Shown here one piece after another: positions 15,227 through 21,943 of a stretch of 24,224 bases of DNA. Position 1 is the stretch's first letter. Every line of letters starts with the position of its first letter. The notes below the pieces were generated by a model. It searched no databases and was not told the origin of the DNA. It worked only from the letters and a program-made list of their open reading frames with translations. The position numbers and the translations under genes are program-made. The stretch lies in the IMG/VR virus record IMGVR_UViG_3300010233_000194, positions 4,040 to 28,263 of that record, one strand, 5' to 3'. This DNA is from a virus.

Positions 15227-15430
15227 TTAAATTCCTTTCGGGCTTATGCCCTTCATGTATGCCGTGCCATGAGCGACTTTTTTCATCACCAAGAGCGTGT
15301 CGTAAGACTGACTAATGAAATCCAATAGTTCTTGTTTTGTAACGGTTCCAACTCTGTACATTTCAAATGTTTCTTGTACATCATCGGCTACGCGGATTAG
15401 CCACTCACGAATTCTCTCAGCTTCGGTCAC
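15227..15430 (-). CDS. Small helical protein of unknown function (67 residues)
   Basis: It starts with GTG: MTEAERIREWLIRVADDVQE, then TFEMYRVGTVTKQELLDFIS and a C-terminal KKVAHGTAYMKGI. It appears entirely helical with no membrane segment. It overlaps the preceding 69-residue gene by 14 bases, and its TAA directly abuts the ATG of the collagen-like fibre. It also provides that gene's AAAGG ribosome-binding site. The tight link to two fibre genes makes a fibre assembly or chaperone role conceivable, but there is no sequence evidence for it. Confidence 0.65.
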   Translation of the reverse strand: MTEAERIREWLIRVADDVQETFEMYRVGTVTKQELLDFISQSYDTLLVMKKVAHGTAYMKGISPKGI

Positions 15431-15626
15431 TCTCTAATATCCTCGTCTCGGCAGTTTCGTAAAACCGCTTTATCCATTCGATATTCTCAGACAACTGATC
15501 CCTATCGTCTTCAGTCATTGGGTCTTCAATCAAATCTGCCAATGCTCTCACTTGATCTTCAAGTGACTCAAATGCATCTTTCACAGTCTTGATCTTTCCA
15601 AAGTCGAAGTTTGACAGAGCTTTCAT
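15417..15626 (-). CDS. Small acidic helical protein of unknown function (69 residues)
   Basis: MKALSNFDFGKIKTVKDAFE, then SLEDQVRALADLIEDPMTED and SENIEWIKRFYETAETRIL. It is acidic and helical, with heptad-like spacing that suggests a short coiled coil. There is no recognised family. It follows the 592-residue fibre gene after a 32-base gap that contains a G6/C6 hairpin. No normal Shine-Dalgarno lies next to the ATG: GTTCTT immediately precedes it. Translation may therefore depend on the hairpin or on termination of the upstream gene. The frame also overlaps the next gene by 14 bases. Confidence 0.65.
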   Translation of the reverse strand: MKALSNFDFGKIKTVKDAFESLEDQVRALADLIEDPMTEDDRDQLSENIEWIKRFYETAETRILESDRS

Positions 15627-15629
15627 AAG

Positions 15630-15654
15630 AACGGGGGGTGATTAGCCCCCCATC
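15630..15654 (-). other. G6/C6 hairpin between fibre gene and small gene
   Basis: GGGGGG (15646-15651 on the minus strand) pairs with CCCCCC (15633-15638) around the 7-base loop CTAATCA, and weaker outer pairs can extend the stem. It begins 7 bases after the TAA of the 592-residue fibre gene and ends 6 bases before the next ATG. Only a weak U-tract (GTTCTT) follows, so partial termination or control of translation is more likely than full termination. Confidence 0.6.
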
Positions 15655-15658
15655 TCAA

Positions 15659-17437
15659 TTACACAGCTTTGGCGCTACGGCAGATCACTTTGACCTTGAG
15701 AGCGGTAGACAAGTACACTTTAACGGTGTTGTTGTCTTGCTCTTCAACGGACACAATGTCGTTGTAGTATTTGCCGTTGGAACGCTCAACTTGCACGCCC
15801 ACGTCCACGAAACCGTTGTTCAGGTTGTGGGTGATGGTGTGCACGGTAGCAGCAGCGGATGCTTGGAAAGTGAACACGGTGGCGTTGTAGTCGCTACGGA
15901 TCGCTGTGTCGGCGGCTGCACGAGCAGAGGCTTCAGCAGTTACAGCGGCTTGACGATCAGAGATTTCTGTGTCAATACGGCCACCCAAAGCAACTTCAGC
16001 AGCTTGAGCACGGCTGATTTCGCTGTTCAGGTCGCTACGCAAAGAAGCGTCAGCGGCAGAACGTGCAGCAGCTTCGGCTGTATCGGCAGCAGCGCGAGCA
16101 GTAGCCTCGGCAGAAACGGCAGCCTGACGGTCAGCAATCTCAGTGTTTAAGTCGGAACGCAGACCTGCTTCAACACCTTCTGCGCGGCTCTTTTCAGTAG
16201 CGATAGCAGTGGCGTTTGTTTGGTCGCCAGACTGACGTGCAGAGATTTCTGTGTTCAGGTCAGTACGCAACGATGCGTCAGCAGCTTGACGTGCAGACTC
16301 TTCAGCGGTAACAGCGGCTGCGCGAGCGGCAGACTCAGCAGTCAGATCAGAACGCAGACCAGCTTCCACGCCTTCAGCACGTGATTTCTCAGTGGCAATG
16401 GCGGTAGCGTTGGCTTGCTCAGCAGCTTGTGCGCGAGCAGTTTCAGCGGTCAAATCGGTGCGGAGGCCAGCCTCAACGCCTTCAGCGCGTGACTTCTCGG
16501 TTGCGATAGCAGCAGCGTTGGTAGCATCGCCAGCAGCACGGGCGGTAGCTTCAGCGGTGTCAGCAGATTGACGTGCAGCGGTTTCGGCAGTCAGGTCTGT
16601 GCGGAGGCCAGCTTCTACGCCAGTAGCACGGGTAACTTCAGCAGCAATGCTGGTAGTCAGGGTCTGCTCAGCGCCTTGGGCACGAGACACTTCGCTAGCC
16701 AAGCCAGCGTTAACTTCGTTGATAGCACCAACCAAGTCAGACTTATAGCTGGTATTCAGGTTGCTCAGATTGCCAATCTTGCCGCTGGACTGTGCTTCCA
16801 AGCTGGTGATACGGCCATCCAAAGCTGTGTCAGCAGAGGCGCGGGTAGAGGCTTCTGCGGAAACGGCAGCTTGGCGATCAGCAACTTCAGTAGTGATGCG
16901 ACCAGACAGAGCAGTTTCAGCGGCTTGAGCACGAGTAACTTCAGCGTCCACATTGGACTGAACTGCACCAATCATGCCTTCCAGCACGTTGATGATGTCT
17001 GGGTTGTTTTCCAGAGCAGCAGCTAATTCTGTGATGGTATCCAAAAATGCAGGAGGGATACCGCCGAGCAAGTCAGCTTTAGTCTGGTCAATTTTAGAAT
17101 TCAGGGCAGCTTCGGCAGCAGTAGCGCGTGTAACTTCGGCAGACAGGTTAGAAGCAATAGTGCCTTCAGCAGACTGGGCACGGGTGGCTTCAGCAGCGAT
17201 AGATGCTTGAACGGTAGCCAACTCGGAAGCGGCAGACTCAGCGTCCTTGATGGTGCGAACAACAACAGCGCCAGAGCTGTTCAAAGAAGAATAACGAACT
17301 ACTTTGTCAGTAGAGTTGAACCATACGCGACCAGCAGCAACGGGGCTGGGGTCAGCAGATAAGATTTCGAGGTTGAGGTTTTCTACGTAGGCATTAGCCG
17401 CAAGGGTAATACCGTGAAATACTGGAAAATTAGCCAT
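15659..17437 (-). CDS. Coiled-coil tail fibre (592 residues)
   Basis: The N-terminal segment (1-65) includes MANFPVFHGITLAANAYVEN and VWFNSTDKVVRYSS, a likely virion-attachment end. A long Ala/Glu/Arg/Thr-rich coiled coil (about 65-520) is built from recurring A-x-x-S-R-A-x-x-A-E units. It has three exact copies of IATEKSRAEGVEAGLR and many DRQAAVSAEA variants, interrupted by LDTITELAAALENNPDIINV (about 132-151) and a short beta-like break (about 228-250). The C-terminal 60 residues (533-592, HTITHNLNNGFVDVGVQVER onward) are an HNL beta-module also found in two neighbours. It is probably a trimeric fibre shaft with a small tip domain. The start is supported by TTGGAG about 7 bases upstream. 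No chaperone is fused. Confidence 0.85.
   Translation of the reverse strand: MANFPVFHGITLAANAYVENLNLEILSADPSPVAAGRVWFNSTDKVVRYSSLNSSGAVVVRTIKDAESAASELATVQASIAAEATRAQSAEGTIASNLSAEVTRATAAEAALNSKIDQTKADLLGGIPPAFLDTITELAAALENNPDIINVLEGMIGAVQSNVDAEVTRAQAAETALSGRITTEVADRQAAVSAEASTRASADTALDGRITSLEAQSSGKIGNLSNLNTSYKSDLVGAINEVNAGLASEVSRAQGAEQTLTTSIAAEVTRATGVEAGLRTDLTAETAARQSADTAEATARAAGDATNAAAIATEKSRAEGVEAGLRTDLTAETARAQAAEQANATAIATEKSRAEGVEAGLRSDLTAESAARAAAVTAEESARQAADASLRTDLNTEISARQSGDQTNATAIATEKSRAEGVEAGLRSDLNTEIADRQAAVSAEATARAAADTAEAAARSAADASLRSDLNSEISRAQAAEVALGGRIDTEISDRQAAVTAEASARAAADTAIRSDYNATVFTFQASAAATVHTITHNLNNGFVDVGVQVERSNGKYYNDIVSVEEQDNNTVKVYLSTALKVKVICRSAKAV
16150..16680 (-). repeat. Coiled-coil heptad-like repeats in the fibre shaft
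   Basis: Three exact 16-residue copies of IATEKSRAEGVEAGLR and one variant (IAAEVTRATGVEAGLR) lie here, with looser AEATARAA-type units between them. The DNA of the copies differs at many third codon positions while the protein is unchanged. Boundaries are approximate. Confidence 0.7.
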
Positions 17438-17508
17438 GAGTCACTCCAAAATTAGTGGATTAGTTTTACAAATTATCGTTACACGACACGACTCACGCAG
17501 ATGAAATC

Positions 17509-17715
17509 TTACTTCAGAAAACGGCGAAGAACAAGTAATTCTTGATCAACCCTCAAAGCATCTGATCCTGCGTGCTTAACTCTCCATTCGGTCTCGCAGA
17601 CCTCACTGGCAAAGAAAAACTTTTCGTCCCTGTATGTCTGCAATACTGCCCCGTGGGCTTTCATATACGCAGCCAAGTGAATATCACGTTTTAAGACAAC
17701 AATGTCATAGGTCAT
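17509..17715 (-). CDS. Small protein of unknown function, possibly DUF5659-like (68 residues)
   Basis: MTYDIVVLKRDIHLAAYMKA, then HGAVLQTYRDEKFFFASEVC and a C-terminal VDQELLVLRRFLK. The pattern of a short strand, LAAYMKAHG helix and FFFAS strand is reminiscent of small proteins grouped as DUF5659, assigned from memory with low weight. It is coupled to the upstream 91-residue gene by ATGA. A 71-base gap with a TTGGAG ribosome-binding site separates it from the coiled-coil fibre. The role is unknown. Confidence 0.68.
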   Translation of the reverse strand: MTYDIVVLKRDIHLAAYMKAHGAVLQTYRDEKFFFASEVCETEWRVKHAGSDALRVDQELLVLRRFLK

Positions 17716-17987
17716 AAGGAGAACACCACGTTTACCGAACCGCTCATTGGCTCAGTCATATAAACAACAAATTGGTTGGCGCTAATAACTTTTGTTCCAG
17801 CAAAAAATTGTTGATTGTTGGAATCAAATAAACTAGCAACAAAGTTATACGTCCCCAGGTTGTGCGTCACAGTCCAAGTTAACTCAGGGGTGTTAAACGT
17901 GTAAACACGACCAACTGAAGTTAAACCTGCTGATGTGGCTCCCGTCCCGTAAACTTTGCCGTATGGACGTGCAAAGTATGTTGCCAT
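17712..17987 (-). CDS. Stand-alone HNL beta-module protein (91 residues)
   Basis: The N-terminal 35 residues contain MATYFARPYGKVYGTGATSA. The rest (36-91) is an HNL beta-module: WTVTHNLGTYNFVASLFDSN, then GTKVISANQFVVYMTEPMSG and SVNVVFSL. The same module forms the C-terminus of the 592-residue fibre and residues 71-124 of the 924-residue fibre. This suggests a small virion protein that decorates or caps a fibre, or a source of the module for its neighbours. It starts directly after the TAA of the preceding gene. No catalytic motif is present. Confidence 0.75.
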   Translation of the reverse strand: MATYFARPYGKVYGTGATSAGLTSVGRVYTFNTPELTWTVTHNLGTYNFVASLFDSNNQQFFAGTKVISANQFVVYMTEPMSGSVNVVFSL

Positions 17988-18308
17988 TTAGATTCCCGCC
18001 TGTAACACCTTAAGAATAACTGAGCCTGATGTATATTCCGTGACACGAACACGCACTCCAGAGACTGGGTACGCATAATATCCATCAGCATTAGCTGTTT
18101 GATCTACAATAAATGGAAACCAAACAATATCAGCAGGATTGTGGGCCGTCCACAAATCATGATAAGTATGTTCAACGGTGTATTTTAAAGTAGAGCCTGG
18201 GCTTAGCATTACAGCAACTGACACGTTTACAGGCGTTAAGTTAATATCCACACCCACCACGTCAGTTGTTCCAAGACCCGTAACCTCGGTCTGAACTTGT
18301 CTCGACAT
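17988..18308 (-). CDS. Small beta-rich virion protein (106 residues)
   Basis: MSRQVQTEVTGLGTTDVVGV, then VSVAVMLSPGSTLKYTVEHT (about 29-48), YHDLWTAHNPADIVWFP, and a C-terminal YPVSGVRVRVTEYTSGSVIL with KVLQAGI. The series of V-x-V strands with the YTVEHTxxD and GSVxLxVLQAG patterns resembles a short beta-sandwich virion protein that I recall in many tailed phages, perhaps a decoration or tail-tip component. The ATG overlaps the TAA of the 733-residue fibre gene, and the ribosome-binding site GGAGGG is inside that gene's SGGTF codons, so translation is coupled. Confidence 0.75.
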   Translation of the reverse strand: MSRQVQTEVTGLGTTDVVGVDINLTPVNVSVAVMLSPGSTLKYTVEHTYHDLWTAHNPADIVWFPFIVDQTANADGYYAYPVSGVRVRVTEYTSGSVILKVLQAGI

Positions 18309-18322
18309 TAGAACGTCCCTCC
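18308..18322 (-). promoter_or_regulatory. Shine-Dalgarno and TAATG coupling site inside fibre-gene C-terminus
   Basis: GGAGGG (18317-18322), encoded by the Gly-Gly of the terminal SGGTF, lies 8 bases before ATG 18306-18308. The TAA stop shares its last base with that ATG. Of 32 bases aligned here, 25 match the junction at 4460, by hand count. Confidence 0.72.
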
Positions 18323-20509
18323 AGAAATGCCGCCAGTAGCGGTCACAGTTGTAAAGCTACCTGCGGCTGCGGTAGTGCCTCCAATGACGGTTCCATTAAC
18401 CGTTCCACCAGTAATCGTCACGCTGTTTGCGTTTTGCGTGGACATTGTGCCAAGACCAGAAATGTCTGTATTAGGAATTGTGGCAGAAGCCGTTAGCGCA
18501 GATGTTCCTGAACCCTTGACGTATCCCGTAAGGGTGGCTGCACCAGTTCCGCCATTGGCTACAGGCAAAGTTCCTGATGTTATTTGAGATGCCGCAATAG
18601 CAATTGCTACGTTAGATGCGCTTGTAATCTGACCTTGAGCATTAACAATAACTTGGGGTACGGAGCTTGCACTGCCGTAAGTATTTGCGGTAACGCCTGT
18701 GTTGCCAATGTTAAATGTGTAAGATGGGGACTCTGTTAAGCCAGTGCCAGCAGAGTAGGTAATTGGAGCACCAAATTGCTGGAACACCAAAGATGTAATT
18801 CCAACGGTAATAGGAAGGGGTGTCTGTTGAACCCAAGATGTATTGGTGTTGGCAGTTCCCACTGTAATGAGGAAGAAGTCACCAGCATCAATTTGATTGA
18901 TGCCAGTTCCTGCGGTATTGTAATCAGTTGCCCTTGTTAAAATATAAGGGGCTCCAGCCGTTCCTACTTGCGTAACGGTGTACACACCATTGTTAGCGCC
19001 AGCAGCTTCATTCTTGACCAAAATGCGGTTGCCAGCCACAGTTAACGTACCATCCACGCTCAGAGCGCCATTAGCATTAGCGGTTAAGGTTGCCCCAACA
19101 CCAAATGCGCCGTTGTTGTAAGTGTTTGCGGGAAGCGCTGTTGTAGTAGCAAGGCGACAGGCTTGATGGAAGTTAAGGCCAGCAGAAATGCCATCAACAT
19201 AAGTTTTGTTAACAATGTCGTTGCCACTAGATGGTGTTGTGGTGATTGTTCCTGTAGTGAGCGCCACAGAGCCTAACGTGCCTGATGTAGCGTTAACTGT
19301 TGTAAATGTACTAGCGGCGGGAGTGATTGCGCCTATTGTGGTTCCGTTGATTGCGCCACCAGAAATAGCTACAAAGCTTGCGCTCTGTGTAGACATTGTT
19401 CCCAAACCCGTAATGTCGGTGTTGGGTATGGTTGCGGAGGCGGTTAGGGCAGAGGTTCCTGTACCCTTAACGTAACCAGTCAGAGTTGCCGCGCCAGTGC
19501 CGCCAGACGCAACCGCAATCGGAGACGACAAGCCGCTGATGGTTCCGCCTGTAATGGCTACGTTATTGGCGTTTTGGGTAGACATGGTTCCCAAGCCAGT
19601 AATGTCTGTGCTTGGAATGGTTGCAACACCAGTAAAGGCGGACATTCCATTGCCTTTTAAATAACCGCTTAAAGTGTTAGCGCCAGTACCGCCGTTAGCA
19701 ACCACTAACGTACCGCCGAGTGATATAGCGCCGTTTGTGGGAAGAACTGGGGTTAATCCTGTAGTTCCGCCATCAAATGTGGTTACACCGTTACCCTGAG
19801 CAAAAGCAAGCCAGCTCCCCGCGGTATAACCCTCAAACACCCCAGTTGTAGTGTTAAAACGAATTTGACCAGTAACTCCAGCAGGTTGCTGTGCAATTGT
19901 TCCTTTGGGGATGGTCATGCCGCCTGTGCCAGGTATGGTTGGATCGCTGACTATAGATATAGTTGGACTACCAGAACCACCATCTCCATTGACCACGTTT
20001 ATTTGGTTAGCGGTTCCGTAGATTTGCCGACCAGCAATCGTAGATCCACCCACAATCGCAAGCATTCCTGTGCCAGATGCGCCAGCAATCGCCGCGGCAA
20101 CACCCGTGAGCTGGAAAGTGGGATTACCTGATACCCCATCGCCATTTGTAACGCTTAAGCCCAAACCAGAGGTAGAAAGCGTCCTTGCGGCAACGGTAGT
20201 TCCGCCAGTCTTGGCAATCATGCCTGTAGAGGCGGTTTCTAGGCTTCCAGAGGCTCCGTTTAGGTTCAGGCGTAGGTATGACTGTGAACCACCATCTGTG
20301 ATGGATAAACCTGTATTAGTGGACAAATAACGACTATTAGGAAGGCTTGGTTCTTGGTTCTTAGTAAGAAAGGTCTGAGTCTGAGCCGGAGATGCGGCAA
20401 TAGCACCAGTAGTTGTTTGTACGGTAACGCCATTCTGAACAACAGGAACAAGCTCAGTGCCTGTAATAGCACCAGCAGCAGGAAGTTGAGATATTTGTAC
20501 GTTTGCCAT
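18308..20509 (-). CDS. Tail fibre protein with 57-residue repeats (733 residues)
   Basis: It starts MANVQISQLPAAGAITGTEL, a fibre N-terminus I recall from many phages. It has Gly/Thr/Ser-rich beta strands throughout. Three repeats of about 57 residues (270-326, 333-389, 650-706) have the pattern VAxGGTGAxTLTGYVKGxGT followed by IPNTDITGLGTMSTQ. Between copies two and three, residues about 431-590 form a distinct domain: NDIVNKTYVDGISAGLNFHQ, then VAGNRILVKNEAAGANNGVY and TRATDY. This domain is common in phage fibre and baseplate-associated proteins. It ends TTAAAGSFTTVTATGGISGG plus TF. There is no S74 chaperone. Receptor binding is the likely role. The gene is 2 bases after the TAA of the zinc-ribbon gene and has no strong Shine-Dalgarno, so coupling is likely. 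Confidence 0.83.
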   Translation of the reverse strand: MANVQISQLPAAGAITGTELVPVVQNGVTVQTTTGAIAASPAQTQTFLTKNQEPSLPNSRYLSTNTGLSITDGGSQSYLRLNLNGASGSLETASTGMIAKTGGTTVAARTLSTSGLGLSVTNGDGVSGNPTFQLTGVAAAIAGASGTGMLAIVGGSTIAGRQIYGTANQINVVNGDGGSGSPTISIVSDPTIPGTGGMTIPKGTIAQQPAGVTGQIRFNTTTGVFEGYTAGSWLAFAQGNGVTTFDGGTTGLTPVLPTNGAISLGGTLVVANGGTGANTLSGYLKGNGMSAFTGVATIPSTDITGLGTMSTQNANNVAITGGTISGLSSPIAVASGGTGAATLTGYVKGTGTSALTASATIPNTDITGLGTMSTQSASFVAISGGAINGTTIGAITPAASTFTTVNATSGTLGSVALTTGTITTTPSSGNDIVNKTYVDGISAGLNFHQACRLATTTALPANTYNNGAFGVGATLTANANGALSVDGTLTVAGNRILVKNEAAGANNGVYTVTQVGTAGAPYILTRATDYNTAGTGINQIDAGDFFLITVGTANTNTSWVQQTPLPITVGITSLVFQQFGAPITYSAGTGLTESPSYTFNIGNTGVTANTYGSASSVPQVIVNAQGQITSASNVAIAIAASQITSGTLPVANGGTGAATLTGYVKGSGTSALTASATIPNTDISGLGTMSTQNANSVTITGGTVNGTVIGGTTAAAGSFTTVTATGGISGGTF
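18392..19702 (-). repeat. Three dispersed 57-residue repeats in the fibre gene
   Basis: Copies lie at 19532-19702, 19343-19513 and 18392-18562. The last two encode almost the same protein over about 40 residues, but by hand count about 28 of roughly 118 aligned bases differ, nearly all at third codon positions. Confidence 0.75.
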
Positions 20510-20511
20510 GA

Positions 20512-20853
20512 TTACGGACTCACATTCAGGTTATCAAGATTTCCATTGTTTTCAGGAGTCTGCGTATTTTGCTCTGGCGATATTACAAAGTCGCCATATC
20601 CGCCAGTAGTCAATGAGTTGTCTTGTACTGCTACGCTTTCATCTGGGCGCGGGAATCTTAGGTTAATTCTTTCTGTTTTTCTTGCTGCTAAACGGTATGG
20701 ATCAAAGTTATCCTTGCATCCTTCATCGCAAACACGCAGACCAGGGAAGTTTGGGTCTGATTGTAGCGATACAAACGCCCTTTTGAAGCGGCATCTATCG
20801 CAAATTGCAATTGCAACTGATGAAAGCCCAGAAGTATCAAGAAACGTAGGCAT
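20512..20853 (-). CDS. Small zinc-ribbon phage structural-region protein (113 residues)
   Basis: Cys18-x2-Cys21 and Cys42-x3-Cys46 frame a likely zinc ribbon: AICDRCRFKRAFVSLQSDPN, then LRVCDEGCKDNFDPYRLAAR. A conserved-looking RINLRFPRPD segment follows (about 63-72), and the C-terminal 40 residues are Asn/Gln/Gly-rich and probably disordered. This C-x-x-C plus DPYRL layout is familiar from uncultured phages, always between adaptor and fibre genes. The precise role is unknown. A neck or tail component that binds zinc is plausible. AAGGT upstream serves as a weak ribosome-binding site. Confidence 0.78.
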   Translation of the reverse strand: MPTFLDTSGLSSVAIAICDRCRFKRAFVSLQSDPNFPGLRVCDEGCKDNFDPYRLAARKTERINLRFPRPDESVAVQDNSLTTGGYGDFVISPEQNTQTPENNGNLDNLNVSP

Positions 20854-20861
20854 TAGTCATG

Positions 20862-21935
20862 TTACCTTGTGTAAACAGAAATGTTTGGCGCTAAAAAAAT
20901 TCCAGATTTATCGCGCTCTTCTTGTTGCGCTTCAAACAAATACTTATCTGCCATCTTTTCAAGATATTGAATGCGTCCAACGTCAATTTGAGGCAATTCC
21001 ATGCTCATTCTGTGAGCTAACATCATCTGAACAGCCTCATACCATCTTTGTGGGATCTCTAGCTCACCAGAAAGCGCTCCAACGTCCATAATTTGACGCT
21101 GATACCAGACTGTCATCTGAATAAATGGATCAGATGGGGTAGGCCAGAGGTAAACAGTAGGTTGGGGGATGGTTCTGTCAAACCAAAACTGGTAGGGCTG
21201 GTTAGCCGTAAAGTTTTTGTTGGGCAAATTGGTGTAATCATCACGATTTAGACGTGACATTTGGATTTCACGGCTGTTATTGCCAACAAACCACTCGCGC
21301 AAAGCCAAAGTTGTGTTGTTGTATGCCCGAATTCGGTAGTACATGACCGATTGGCCTGGGTCAATGTCAGTCCAAACCCATTGATTGTCAGTAACAACTA
21401 TGCTTCCGAGGTTGTTCAGAGTGTTCCATGTAACACCATCAACAGAATACTCTAGCGTGATCGACCAAGTAGCCGTTCCGCCGCCAGCAACATAGGGAAG
21501 AAAGCCAATAGAACCAGCGTATATGGGATTATTGGTGCCGTAATTAACAGATATGTTGCCATTGGTGCTTGTTTGTTGGCAAACTGTGTCAATGTCTGAG
21601 TCGTAAACATTAGCAATTACCCCCCCAGCGGAAGATGTGTATGACCCAGAAGGTCGATTCATGCTTCGATACAGCACGTTCAGCACATCTATGCAGCCCA
21701 CAGGCATGGTGTAGATGTATTGGTCAGCCTTTAAGCCAAAAACCTTCTTGTTAATTGCCCAGTAGTTGATGCCTTGATTGGCAAGGTGTGACAGCAAAAA
21801 ATATAAGGATTGGCGAGCGGATACAATTTGTTCTGAGGTTAATTCCTCGGCCAATTTGCCGCATCTGCGTGCCCCATGATCTATGAGGTCTTGTACGCTG
21901 ATTACAGTCTCTCCAACTGTGCCTGAATAAGCCAT
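20862..21935 (-). CDS. gp4-like head-tail adaptor with inserted beta domain (357 residues)
   Basis: N-terminal helical part (1-90): TVGETVISVQDLIDHGARRC, SARQSLYFLLSHLANQGINY and YIYTMPVGCIDVLNVLYR. The C-terminal part (about 240-357) has YQFWFDRTIPQPTVYLWPTP, VWYQRQIMDV and IPQRWYEAVQMMLAHRMSME, then a helix with ADKYLFEAQQEERDKSG. Together these match the P22 gp4 / T7 gp11-type adaptor plan that seals the portal to the tail. Residues about 95-225 (TWSITLEYSVDGVTWNTLNN, YYRIRAYNNTTL) look like an inserted beta-sandwich module, probably facing outward. A GAGGTAACG ribosome-binding site supports the start. The family call comes from remembered features. Confidence 0.78.
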   Translation of the reverse strand: MAYSGTVGETVISVQDLIDHGARRCGKLAEELTSEQIVSARQSLYFLLSHLANQGINYWAINKKVFGLKADQYIYTMPVGCIDVLNVLYRSMNRPSGSYTSSAGGVIANVYDSDIDTVCQQTSTNGNISVNYGTNNPIYAGSIGFLPYVAGGGTATWSITLEYSVDGVTWNTLNNLGSIVVTDNQWVWTDIDPGQSVMYYRIRAYNNTTLALREWFVGNNSREIQMSRLNRDDYTNLPNKNFTANQPYQFWFDRTIPQPTVYLWPTPSDPFIQMTVWYQRQIMDVGALSGELEIPQRWYEAVQMMLAHRMSMELPQIDVGRIQYLEKMADKYLFEAQQEERDKSGIFLAPNISVYTR

Positions 21936-21943
21936 TCGTTACC

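Noticed and set aside
17438-17508. Possible promoter upstream of the coiled-coil fibre gene (GATAAT-like -10)
   Set aside because: GATAAT occurs on the minus strand, but no acceptable -35 lies 16-18 bases upstream and the region is AT-rich by chance. Not reported as a promoter.
20354-21091. Plus-strand open frame of 245 codons
   Set aside because: It crosses three convincing minus-strand genes (fibre, zinc ribbon, gp4-like) and shows no recognisable protein features.
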